DNA of 64,000 nt from an uncultured Pseudomonadota bacterium (lineage in GTDB: Bacteria; Pseudomonadota; Gammaproteobacteria; Steroidobacterales; Steroidobacteraceae). Shown here piece by piece: positions 52,701 to 60,389 of this stretch. A program made the translations under genes and the position numbers. Under the pieces are notes generated by a model, which saw nothing but the letters and a program-made list of their open reading frames with translations, made no database searches and was not told where the DNA came from. The stretch is from positions 1-64,000 of the forward strand of contig CAIPVV010000004.1 of NCBI GenBank assembly GCA_903868595.1. The letters run 5' to 3'. The stretch's first letter is position 1. Each line of letters begins with the position of its first letter.

Positions 52701-55040
52701 CCGACGAACATCAACCCCAAGTCGACCGCCGGGCTCTCGCCCGCGCACATCCCGGTGCTGGCCGGCGTGGACTGCAGCGCCTGCCACAACCCCACCTCCA
52801 CGGGCATCGGCGGTTTTGCCGGCACGACGATGAGCGCGGCCAAGCACGCCTTCGTCACGACCGCCTGCAATACCTGCCACGAGGCGGGCCTGAGCTTCTA
52901 CCCGGGCGCCGCGCTCAAGCTGGACACGCGCCCGGCGGACCACACGGCGCCCAACATGCTGGCGCCGAACGACTGCAAGAACTGCCACCAGACCACCGAC
53001 TGGACCAGCGCCATCATCCCGGCCGGGCACATGCCGAACCCGTCCAACCTGGCCTGCACGGTCTGCCACACGGGCTTGCCCACGAGCTACACGACGCTGG
53101 CCTCCAACGCGGTGCTGCACACCGGCATCACCGCCAACTGCACGCAGTGCCATGGCAGCCTCGCCAGCACGCTGACCTTCTACAACAACTACGCGGTGAA
53201 GTCGGGCGTGCTCACGCCGGCCCACATCCCGGTGCTGGCTGGCATCGACTGCGGCGCCTGCCACAAGTCCACGACGTTTGCGGCCGGCGGCTTCGCCGGC
53301 ATGACGATGACGTCGGCGACCCACGCCTACGTCGCCACGACCTGCAACACCTGCCACGAGACCGGCCGCAGCTTCTATCCGGGCGCGGCGCTGAACCTGC
53401 AGCTGCGCCCGGCGGACCACACTTCGGGCAACATGGTCTCGCCGAACGACTGCAGCGGCTGCCACACGACGGTGGACTGGAACAGCACGACGCTGCCCAC
53501 CGGGCACATGCCCAACCCGTCGAACCTGGCCTGTGCGACCTGCCATACCGCGGCCCCGGCCAACTACACGACGCTGGCCTCCAACGCCGTGCTGCACACC
53601 GGCATCACCGGCAACTGCGCGCAGTGCCATGGCAGCCTCGCCACCACGCTGACCTTCTACAACAACTACGCGGTGAAGTCGGGCGTGCTCACGCCGGCCC
53701 ACATCCCGGTGCTCGCCGGCACGGACTGCGGCGCCTGCCACGTCTCCACGACCTACGCGGTGGGCGGCTTCGCCGGCATGACGATGACCGCGGCGACCCA
53801 CGCCTACGTCGCCACGACCTGCAATACCTGCCACGAGACCGGCCGCAGCTTCTATCCCGGCGCGGCGCTGAACCTGCAGCTGCGCCCGGCGGACCACACG
53901 ACGGGCACGATGGCCTCGCCGAACGACTGCAACCTGTGCCATACGACGGCGAACTGGAACAGCACGACGCTGCCGTCCGGCCACATGCCCAACCCCGGCA
54001 ACCAGGCCTGCGCGACCTGCCATACCGCGGCGCCGACCAACTACAAGACCCTGGCCAGCAACACGATCCTGCACACCGGGATCACCAAGGCCTGCATCAC
54101 CTGCCACGGCGCGCCCAACGCGACGCCGCCGGTGTACTACCTGAACTTCACCCCGAAGTCGGCGGTCCTCACGCCGGTGCACATCCCGACCTCCACCACG
54201 GCGTGCGAGGCCTGCCATGCGGCCACCAACTTCACCGCCTTCAGCGGCACGACGATGAGCTCCGCCAAGCACACCTCGATGTTCGCGGTCATCGGCAGCA
54301 CCTGCAATGCCTGCCACAACAAGGTGACGCCGGCGCTGAGCTTCTACGGCGTGACCAACCTGCAGACGCGACCCGGCGACCACAGCTCGGGCAATAAGTT
54401 GACCCAGGACTGCGCCAGCTGCCACAACACCACCAGCTGGGGTGGCGGCGGACAGGTGCGGGCGGTCAGCGCCAAGTCGACGGCCGCCACCGGCACCGTC
54501 GGCACCGTGGTGACCGCGGCGGCGGCGACCAACGCGTCGGCAGCCGCTGCCGCCACGCCCGCGCTGCCGCACACCGGCGTCACCGCCAACTGCGTGAGCT
54601 GCCACGACGGGCAGCTGGCGACCGGCAAGGGACCCAAGCACATCGCCAGCGACAACCAGTGCCAGAACTGCCACACCACGGCGGCCTGGCTGCCGGCACG
54701 CTATGACCACCGGGGCCTTACCGCCAGCTGCGTGAGCTGCCACAACGGCGCGGTCGCCACCGGCAAGCCGATTCGGCATATCCAGACCAACCTGGACTGC
54801 ACGACCTGCCATGGCACGCTGGCTTGGCTGCCGGTCGTCTACAGCCACGTCGGTGTCACCGCGACCTGCCAGAGCTGCCACAACGGCCACAATGCCGAGG
54901 GCAAGCCGCTGCAGCACGTGGCCAGCATCCAGGACTGCTCGCAGTGCCACAACGTGTTCAGCTGGACCGTGATCACGCCGTCCGCGCCCTTGCGGCCGCT
55001 GGTGCCGCGGCTGAATCCCCGAACCGGCCCGAAGCCGTAA
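49704..55040 (+). CDS. Giant multihaem cytochrome c, 56 CXXCH motifs
   Basis: A 1778-residue exported protein (signal peptide ITRISVLAGSLLLLCCLGLA) with 56 CXXCH motifs by my count. The first 12 motifs are irregular, with N-terminal units similar to those of the 21-haem protein (FDHLTTGFELDG). Then seven tandem units of about 159 residues carry five haems each, a partial eighth carries three, and six more follow after an Ala/Thr-rich linker (about residues 1585-1620). Unit landmarks are TPAHIPVLAGTDC, GGFAGMTM, CHETGRSFYPGAALNL, LPAGHMPNP and LTFYNNY. Histidines (HMPNP, PAHIP, VLHTGI) likely supply distal ligands. Probably a long periplasmic or surface electron wire. Confidence 0.95.
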   Translation: MKTLQAITRISVLAGSLLLLCCLGLAQAATLPVSAAPPITVAFDHLTTGFELDGVHRDLACESCHVNAMFKGTPRDCGTCHSPNTVYNAVAKPRMHIASSNNCSACHNTIAFRPALHFSHTDVLAACATCHNGSTAQGEGPTHPATSQACEACHTTLSWAPPKAVDHKQIPLAVAGFCIICHNGTQAAGKPKTHITTSLECGDCHLTNTWASATFNHTGITTGCVSCHDGVKAVGKQGGHMPTTNSCESCHTTGLGTVTPSWAPALFIHTQMTVATCQTCHSGTVKVTTGFVSGQPTNHVPPIPSKVDCSVCHGNTPTAETWDVIAVGIPALHSGLNVNNCLMCHAGQTFAGVPKPYTPMATSGISPTNSVPLSPQHIPVLAGTDCSACHSAAYLAGGFGPATAMSGPKHAFVTTACNTCHEAGRSFYTGGGTPLQLRPANHSSPEMAAPNDCSGCHQTTDWNSTQLPAGHMPNPGNQACATCHVGLPGNYTTLAANAVLHTGISGNCVQCHGATSTLTFYNNFPVKSAALTPAHIPFIPGTDCNACHTGGNYAVGGFASMTMTAATHAFVSTSCNICHETGRSFYPGASLNLQDRPADHNAGNMLAPNDCSACHTTANWNSTVLPAGHMPNPANQTCSVCHTSAPTDYKSGTLASYPVLHTGITTNCGLCHGSTSATLTFYNNYPVKSARLSPAHIPYLTGTDCAACHGTTFAAGGFAGTTMNAAKHAFVATACNTCHEVGLSFYPGAALNLETRPADHTAPTMVSPNDCKNCHQTTDWSSAILPAGHMPNPANKACNVCHTGLPANYTTLAANPILHSGITSGCAQCHGTNTTLTFYNNYPVKSSLLSPAHIPILAGTDCSSCHGASNFAVGGFAGMTMTSAAHAFVSTSCNICHEAGLSFYPGAGLNLQGRPANHNAGTQLAPNDCNLCHTTLNWNATALPANHLPNPGGLGCTSCHTTLAAGATDFTQYSLSGTHGGPISGSCSICHSGGSWVGSPTNINPKSTAGLSPAHIPVLAGVDCSACHNPTSTGIGGFAGTTMSAAKHAFVTTACNTCHEAGLSFYPGAALKLDTRPADHTAPNMLAPNDCKNCHQTTDWTSAIIPAGHMPNPSNLACTVCHTGLPTSYTTLASNAVLHTGITANCTQCHGSLASTLTFYNNYAVKSGVLTPAHIPVLAGIDCGACHKSTTFAAGGFAGMTMTSATHAYVATTCNTCHETGRSFYPGAALNLQLRPADHTSGNMVSPNDCSGCHTTVDWNSTTLPTGHMPNPSNLACATCHTAAPANYTTLASNAVLHTGITGNCAQCHGSLATTLTFYNNYAVKSGVLTPAHIPVLAGTDCGACHVSTTYAVGGFAGMTMTAATHAYVATTCNTCHETGRSFYPGAALNLQLRPADHTTGTMASPNDCNLCHTTANWNSTTLPSGHMPNPGNQACATCHTAAPTNYKTLASNTILHTGITKACITCHGAPNATPPVYYLNFTPKSAVLTPVHIPTSTTACEACHAATNFTAFSGTTMSSAKHTSMFAVIGSTCNACHNKVTPALSFYGVTNLQTRPGDHSSGNKLTQDCASCHNTTSWGGGGQVRAVSAKSTAATGTVGTVVTAAAATNASAAAAATPALPHTGVTANCVSCHDGQLATGKGPKHIASDNQCQNCHTTAAWLPARYDHRGLTASCVSCHNGAVATGKPIRHIQTNLDCTTCHGTLAWLPVVYSHVGVTATCQSCHNGHNAEGKPLQHVASIQDCSQCHNVFSWTVITPSAPLRPLVPRLNPRTGPKP
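50820..54167 (+). repeat. Seven tandem pentaheme-coding repeats (~478 bp each)
   Basis: Units begin at 50820, 51294, 51777, 52248, 52734, 53211 and 53688, with a partial eighth at 54168. Each encodes five CXXCH motifs, starting at the ...PAHIPVLAG segment. Units 6 and 7 are both 477 bases and almost identical in sequence, indicating a recent duplication, whereas units 1-5 have drifted. The array could expand or contract by homologous recombination without changing frame. Confidence 0.9.
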
Positions 55041-55052
55041 AGGGTCGTGTCC

Positions 55053-57518
55053 ATGTTTGAAAAGAGGTTGGGGCTGCTGCCGCTGGGCGTGCTGATGGCG
55101 CTGCCGATGCTAGGGCTCCAGGTGCTGTCGGCGTCCCAGGTGGCGCAGGCCGCGGCCCCCCGGGGACTGGGCCTGCAGGGTCCGCTGGTGCAGTTCATCG
55201 ATACCAACGTGACCAGCGACCACGCCGACATCTCGGTGCAGTTCGCCTGCTCGGTGCGCTACATCACCAACAACCCGATGAACCACGGATCCAGCACCCG
55301 TATCACCCTGCGACTGGGCCCGGACTGCGGCACCCTTCTCAATATGCCGGTCTCGGAGCTGCCGATCGTGGGCGGCGCCGGGGAGCTGGTGACCGGTGCG
55401 CGCCTGGACTCCGTCGTGCCCGGCGAGGTCACGCTGGAGCTGACCTGGTCGCGCGAGCTGGACTTCGTGATCGCCCCCACGGCCAACCAGCAGGGCCTGC
55501 GTCTGCGGCTGCTGGGCCTGGGCAAGCGCAAGTCCAGCGTCAAATTCACCGACGCAGAGGCCCCGGAGGGCTACGCGGTGAACCTGGATTCCGGGTTCGC
55601 TCCCTTCGACGACGCGGCGGTGCGCGCCGCCGCCGCGCTCCTCAACACCCAGGCCTATGTGTCCGAGACGGACATCGAGGAGCAGCACTGGTTCCGGCTG
55701 CGCGTCGGGCCATTCGCCTCGCGTGTGGAAGCTGAACGCGTGCTCAAGCTCGCCCAGGCGCAGTACCCGCGCGCCTGGCTGGCCCTCAATGACGAGGATA
55801 CGAGCCTTGCCGTGGTACAGCGTGCCGGCGCCGCCTCCACCCTGTCGGCGTTGCCGTCGGATCCGGCCTTGCCGGACGCCGAGCGCGCGACCCTGCTGCG
55901 CACGGCGCGCGACGCGATGACCAAACGCCTGTATCCGGAGGCCGTCGAGGCGTTGACCCGCCTGCTGCGCCAGCCGGAATACGCGGGGCGCGCCGAGGCG
56001 CAGGAACTGCTGGGACTGGTGCGGGAGCGCGCCGGACAGCTGGCCATGGCCAAGGCGGAGTACGAGGAGTACCTGCGCCGCTACCCGGATGGCCCCGCCG
56101 CGCCACGCGTGCGCGAGCGCCTGCAGTCGCTCATCCAGGCTTCCCTCACGGCCAAGTCGGTCGGGGATTCGACGATCACGGCTGACAAGCGCTGGACCAT
56201 GGCCGGCAGTTCCGCCGTGACCTACCAGTACGGCAAGGCGATGACGCAGACGCCGACCAGCTCCAGCAGCGTCACCTCCCTTAACTCGATCCTGGTCTAT
56301 GGCGGCCTGCTGCTGCGCGACCACGGCGAGCGCTATGACTTCACGACGCGCATCGACGCCGGCTATACGCACAACCTGATCAACTCCTTCGGGGGCAGCC
56401 AGGACCGCACCACGGCCGCCTACGTGGAGGCGACGGATCGGCACCTCGGGCTCACCGGTCGATTCGGGCGCCAGTCGCTGGCGAGCATCGGCGTGATCGG
56501 CCTGTTCGACGGCCTGTCGGTCGGCTACCAGGTCAACTCCAAGCTCACGGTCAGCGCGGCGGCGGGCTTCCCGGCCTATGCCAGCTATTCCGCCTTGAGC
56601 AGCAAGCAGCAGTTCGCGACGGTAACGGCCGAGTACGGCCCGTTCAAACAGGCTTGGGTCTTCGATGCCTACGTCATCGACGAGGTGGCGGGCGGCAACA
56701 CGGAGCGACGGGCACTGGGGTTGCAGACACGCTACTCGGGGCAGGGGCATTCGGCAGTGCTGATGGCCGACTACGACACGGTGTTCCAGCAGTTCAACTC
56801 GGTTACCCTCATCGGCAATACGCGGGTGCCGGGGAACTGGCTCATCGGGTTTGACGCGGACCATCGCCGCAGTCCGCTGCTGGCGCTCAGCAACGCGCTC
56901 ATCGGGCAGACGGCGCCCGACCTGAGTGCCCTGCAGCTGGAATTCACGCCCTCGCAAATCCGGCAGCTGGCGCTGGATCGCACCGCCAGCAGCAACACTT
57001 TCGTGCTGTCCGGGTCCCGCGCACTGGGGGATCGTTGGCAGTTCATGGCGGACATCGCGACGCTTCAGTTCGGCGGCACCCAGGCCTCCGGCGGCGTGGC
57101 GGCCACGACCTCCACTGGCCTGGACAAGAACCTCGCCGTGCACCTGTCGGGCTCAAGCCTGCTGCAGTCGGGCGATTTCAACCTCTTTGGCCTGCGTTTC
57201 GATGACTCACCGACCTCGCGCAGCGCGACCGTGTCCTGGGATGCGCGCTTCCGCCTGCCGGGTGCCTGGCGCATTGGCCCGCGCTTCAGCGTAGAGCAGC
57301 TGAACGACAAGACTTCGGGCACCAAGCAGATGCTGTACCTGCCGGAGCTGCGCAGCGACTGGACGGGTCGCCGGGCCGTGTTCGAAGTCACCACGGGCTA
57401 CCAGATGCAGAGCCAGACGCTGCAGGTGCAGCCGGGAACGCTGACCGGCGACGTGCAAAACGGGAGCTTCAACCAGCGCAACTACTACGTTTCCGCGGCC
57501 TACAGGTTCCGATTCTGA
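55053..57518 (+). CDS. Outer-membrane barrel protein with SPOR and TPR domains
   Basis: An 821-residue exported protein. After the signal peptide (LGVLMALPMLGLQVLSASQV) comes a beta-rich AMIN-like domain (about 35-160), a SPOR domain (about 205-250: WFRLRVGPFASRVEAERVL) that typically binds denuded peptidoglycan, a TPR region (about 265-355: YPEAVEALTRLLRQPEYAGR) and a C-terminal beta-barrel (about 375-821) ending in YRFRF. I chose ATG 55053, with AAAGGG 8 bases upstream, over GTG 55047. In the operon it is the natural candidate for the outer-membrane sheath of the multihaem conduit. It is not a recognisable MtrB. Confidence 0.85.
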   Translation: MFEKRLGLLPLGVLMALPMLGLQVLSASQVAQAAAPRGLGLQGPLVQFIDTNVTSDHADISVQFACSVRYITNNPMNHGSSTRITLRLGPDCGTLLNMPVSELPIVGGAGELVTGARLDSVVPGEVTLELTWSRELDFVIAPTANQQGLRLRLLGLGKRKSSVKFTDAEAPEGYAVNLDSGFAPFDDAAVRAAAALLNTQAYVSETDIEEQHWFRLRVGPFASRVEAERVLKLAQAQYPRAWLALNDEDTSLAVVQRAGAASTLSALPSDPALPDAERATLLRTARDAMTKRLYPEAVEALTRLLRQPEYAGRAEAQELLGLVRERAGQLAMAKAEYEEYLRRYPDGPAAPRVRERLQSLIQASLTAKSVGDSTITADKRWTMAGSSAVTYQYGKAMTQTPTSSSSVTSLNSILVYGGLLLRDHGERYDFTTRIDAGYTHNLINSFGGSQDRTTAAYVEATDRHLGLTGRFGRQSLASIGVIGLFDGLSVGYQVNSKLTVSAAAGFPAYASYSALSSKQQFATVTAEYGPFKQAWVFDAYVIDEVAGGNTERRALGLQTRYSGQGHSAVLMADYDTVFQQFNSVTLIGNTRVPGNWLIGFDADHRRSPLLALSNALIGQTAPDLSALQLEFTPSQIRQLALDRTASSNTFVLSGSRALGDRWQFMADIATLQFGGTQASGGVAATTSTGLDKNLAVHLSGSSLLQSGDFNLFGLRFDDSPTSRSATVSWDARFRLPGAWRIGPRFSVEQLNDKTSGTKQMLYLPELRSDWTGRRAVFEVTTGYQMQSQTLQVQPGTLTGDVQNGSFNQRNYYVSAAYRFRF

Positions 57519-57520
57519 TC

Positions 57521-58123
57521 ATGAACGCCACGACCACTTACTGCAGTCGCACGGGCTTGGGCCTCGCCATGCTGCTCTGGCTGGCGGCCCTGGCCGGCTG
57601 TGCGTCGACCCCGGCACTGGGCACGCACCAGTACCTGGATGAGCACAGCGGCGACACGCTGGTCGTGGTGACGCAGCCCCTGCAGTTCTCCCGCGACCGC
57701 ACGGACGTCGCGGCGCATGCGAAGGACTTCGCGACGCTGGTCGCGGCCGAGGCGAGCAACGGCGGCAAGTACAGCGACTACCTGCTGCTGTATCGCTGGT
57801 CGACCGTGGACCCCCGGATGTGGGCGCCGCCGGGGCCGGAGGAGGGCAAGCTGCGCCTGCTGGCGGAGGGGCGCGTCCTGGAGTTCACCCCGTTGGAGAG
57901 CGTGCCCTTTGACTTGAGCCGCCGCACGGAGCTGCAGCTGCCCCGCAAGGCGCAGGTGGTCGTGCGTGCCTACGTGGTGGATGCGCAGACCCTGCGCTTC
58001 CTGGCCGGCAGCCGCGATCCGGTGCTGCGCCTGCCGCAGGAACAGCTGGACATACCGTTCTCGCTGTCCGGCGACGGCCGTCCCGCGCTGACTCAGTTCG
58101 TGCAGGGCCTGGAAGGACGCTAG
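57521..58123 (+). CDS. Lipoprotein, last gene of the cytochrome operon
   Basis: A 200-residue lipoprotein with leader LAMLLWLAALAGC and mostly beta-rich mature sequence (TLVVVTQPLQFSRDRTDVAA, DYLLLYRWSTVDPRMW, RKAQVVVRAYVVDAQTLRFL). It starts 3 bases after the barrel gene's stop and is clearly part of the operon. No family is recognised. It might help insert the barrel or dock a cytochrome at the outer membrane, by analogy with lipoproteins in other envelope machines. Confidence 0.72.
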   Translation: MNATTTYCSRTGLGLAMLLWLAALAGCASTPALGTHQYLDEHSGDTLVVVTQPLQFSRDRTDVAAHAKDFATLVAAEASNGGKYSDYLLLYRWSTVDPRMWAPPGPEEGKLRLLAEGRVLEFTPLESVPFDLSRRTELQLPRKAQVVVRAYVVDAQTLRFLAGSRDPVLRLPQEQLDIPFSLSGDGRPALTQFVQGLEGR

Positions 58124-58140
58124 CGGGCCACGGCCGACCG

Positions 58141-58917
58141 TTACTGCGGGCGCGGGCGGGCCGGAAAGAAGGCGGCGGTGCGCCGCACATACTCGGCGTA
58201 TTGGGGGCGCCGCTCGCCGATGTCCCGCTCAAGCAGGGTAACGCCCGACACCCGCATCAGCAGCAGCGACATCAGCAGGGGGCCCGGCACGCTCCACCAC
58301 GCGCCATTGGCCAGCGCAAACGCGTAGAAGCCCCACCAGATGCAGAAGTCGCCGAAGTAGTTGGGGTGCCGGGTGTAGCGCCACAGGCCCCGGTCCATGA
58401 CGCGGCCCGCGTTGGTCGGCTGCGCCTTGAAGCGCGCCAACTGCAGGTCGCCGCCGGCCTCGAACACGAACCCCACCAGCCACACTGCCGCACCCAGCGC
58501 ATCCAGGGGTCCCAGCGCCGCCTGGCCGGTTGCCGCGCCCAGCAGCGGCAGGCTGATGATCCACGCCAGCAGGGCCTGCAGTCCGAACACGATGTAGAGG
58601 CTCTTCCACGCAAATCCGGGCTCGTTGTTGCGGCGGATCTCCTGGTAGCGGCGATCCTCGCCGTGGCCGCGGTTGCGCCAGGTGATGTGCCCCGCCAACC
58701 GCAGGGACCACACCGCCAGCAGGGCCAGCACGAGGTAGCCCCGCGGTCCCGGATGCGCCTGTGCCACCACGTACAGCAGCCCGCACAACAGGAACTTCAG
58801 CGACCAGAGGCTATCCACGATGCTCACGTTGCGAAGCGGCAGGCTGACAAGCCAGCCGGCCACGGCAACCCCGAGCAATGCGGCGAGGGCCTCAAACCAC
58901 AAGGCGGGGTCAAACAT
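58141..58917 (-). CDS. DUF1295 membrane protein (steroid 5-alpha-reductase-like)
   Basis: A 258-residue membrane protein with about six helices and the DUF1295 signature: SIVDSLWSLKFLL, LRLAGHITWRNRGHGEDRRY, GGDLQLARFKAQPTNAG and GLWRYTRHPNYFGDFCIWWG. The last motif is shared with steroid 5-alpha-reductases and ICMT-type enzymes and binds NADPH or SAM-like cofactors. In many proteobacteria it sits beside DUF2878 and cyclopropane-fatty-acid-synthase genes. Here only DUF2878 remains, so the cluster seems incomplete. Its start overlaps the DUF2878 stop by 8 bases. Confidence 0.88.
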   Translation of the reverse strand: MFDPALWFEALAALLGVAVAGWLVSLPLRNVSIVDSLWSLKFLLCGLLYVVAQAHPGPRGYLVLALLAVWSLRLAGHITWRNRGHGEDRRYQEIRRNNEPGFAWKSLYIVFGLQALLAWIISLPLLGAATGQAALGPLDALGAAVWLVGFVFEAGGDLQLARFKAQPTNAGRVMDRGLWRYTRHPNYFGDFCIWWGFYAFALANGAWWSVPGPLLMSLLLMRVSGVTLLERDIGERRPQYAEYVRRTAAFFPARPRPQ

Positions 58918-59473
58918 GGTCGGTGGTGCCTTCGGCCACGACGGCCGGGTGGGTCTGGAAATGCTGCGCCAGGCGCGCCAGCAGCGGCGTGAGGAGCGCC
59001 CAGCCCAGGCCTTGCGCGATCAGGGCCGGCCACACCTGGGGCAGCCAGAGCGCGCCCAGTCGCTGGCCGCTCAGATAGGCCAGGGGCCCGCCGATGCCTC
59101 CAAAGAGCACCGCCAGCAGCACCCGGCCCTTGATCCAGTCCAGCGAGACGTTGAGCGTTGTGGCGAACAGCGCCCACATCGCAAGGATCCACAGCGGGGC
59201 CAGCGGTAGCCCCTGCGGGGCCGGTGAGTAGACGAGCAGGCCGCGCCAGGCCAGCAGGCTGTCCCATACCGCGCCGATCAAGGTGACGCAAAGGATCAGG
59301 CGCAGCTCGGGCAGCCGCCGCGGGGTGAGCAGCAGGTGTAGCAGGACAATCGCGAAGGCCAGCGCGGTTCCGATCGCGGGCCACCCGTGGGCCACGCCCA
59401 GCACGCAGGCGAACCACCCGGTCTGGAAGGCCACCACGTTCAGCACCAATCGTTGCATCTGTGTCAGGGACAT
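58910..59473 (-). CDS. DUF2878 membrane protein
   Basis: A 187-residue protein with about five helices (VVAFQTGWFACVLGVAHGWP, LILCVTLIGAVWDSLLAWRG, LAPLWILAMWALFATTLNVS, GGIGGPLAYLSGQRLGALWL), as in DUF2878. It is coupled to the DUF1295 gene. The two are usually part of a lipid-modifying cluster, which supports a membrane-lipid role by association only. ATG 59473 seems the right start; an earlier in-frame start at 59512 is possible, and neither ribosome-binding site is strong. Confidence 0.8.
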   Translation of the reverse strand: MSLTQMQRLVLNVVAFQTGWFACVLGVAHGWPAIGTALAFAIVLLHLLLTPRRLPELRLILCVTLIGAVWDSLLAWRGLLVYSPAPQGLPLAPLWILAMWALFATTLNVSLDWIKGRVLLAVLFGGIGGPLAYLSGQRLGALWLPQVWPALIAQGLGWALLTPLLARLAQHFQTHPAVVAEGTTDHV

Positions 59474-59639
59474 CGGCAGTATCCGTTTCCCCAGCGCCGT
59501 CGAGGGCAGCACGATGGCCGCTTGTCGGTCCGGCGGGGTGACTGCAGCATAGCGCGTTCGGCCAGCGGTGCATCACGGGTGAAACCGGGTGAGGGTGCCT
59601 CAAGGGCATGCGGCGCGCAGAAGCGCGCGCGGCCGAGGG

Positions 59640-60326
59640 GGCGGGCCTGCGCCGGCCCAGAACGCCGTGGGCCGCCGGCCACCGGCCGAGCGCCGCTCCA
59701 GCTGCTCGGTATAGATCTCGGGTCGCTCGAAGGGCCACTGCCCGTTCACCTTCTCCGGTCATCCTCGTAGTGGCCGAAAGGCCTTCACGTAGGGCACGCG
59801 GTCCGCGTGATCGTTGGTGAGCATCGTCCAGTAGGCACGCGCCTTGGCGGTATCACCGTCGATCTTTACCACCCGGTGCGTGTAGCGGTGCCGCGTTCGC
59901 GGGGGGACGCGGCCCGTCCTTCAGTGCATTGGCCTGCAGGCTCGCGCGCCACTTCAGAAGCAACGCCTGAATCTCCGCCCTCACGCGGGCTTCCCTGGTG
60001 CCATGCACCAGCAGGCCGTCTTCGGTGAACGTATCGGCGTAGGCCTGCGCGCCCACCCCGTCGTTGGCAACCCGGTAGTGCCCCATCAGATCCTCGATCT
60101 GCGCGCGGTCATCGGCGTAACCAGCGTAACCGGCGTGGGCCGCTGGGGTGGCGGCGACCCGCAGCAGGGTCAGGCAGGGCGTCAGTTTCTTCCTGGCGAC
60201 TGCCTGGTCCTTGCAGCCTGGTCGGTAGTCCTTGGGCGGGGTCGCAGTCAATTCGGTTCCGCCCCCTGCCAGGGCAAGCGCCGGCAGCAGTAAGCTCTGC
60301 AGAGTCCGCCCGGCCGCCCCCGGCAC
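59640..60326 (-). pseudogene. SnoaL-like protein, multiply frameshifted
   Basis: The minus strand reads a leader (RTLQSLLLPALALAGG), then YADDRAQIEDLMGHYRVAND and AYADTFTEDGLLVHGTREAR. After about 59890 the frame is lost, and the domain continues one frame over as HRYTHRVVKIDGDTAKARAY, WTMLTNDHADRVPYVKAF, followed by a premature TGA. EKVNGQWPFERPEIYTEQLE continues past that stop. The pieces in order make one SnoaL-like domain similar to the lipoprotein gene at 10.0 kb. At least one frameshift and one stop make it non-functional. Confidence 0.65.
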
Positions 60327-60389
60327 GGGGCTCGAACAGCCTCCCGGCGCCCCGCGTCGCGCGCGGACACTGAAAAGAAGGAGCCTGGC

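Noticed and set aside
50820-54167. Regular repeats considered as a CRISPR array
   Set aside because: Period is about 478 bases, all in one reading frame, coding for pentaheme units. No short repeats with spacers and no cas genes.
51030-54950. Very long antisense open frame (about 1300 codons) over the 56-haem cytochrome repeats
   Set aside because: It mirrors the repeat array, has Ala/Arg/Gly/Val-rich low-complexity product, and the opposite strand has 56 in-phase CXXCH motifs. High GC suppresses stops.
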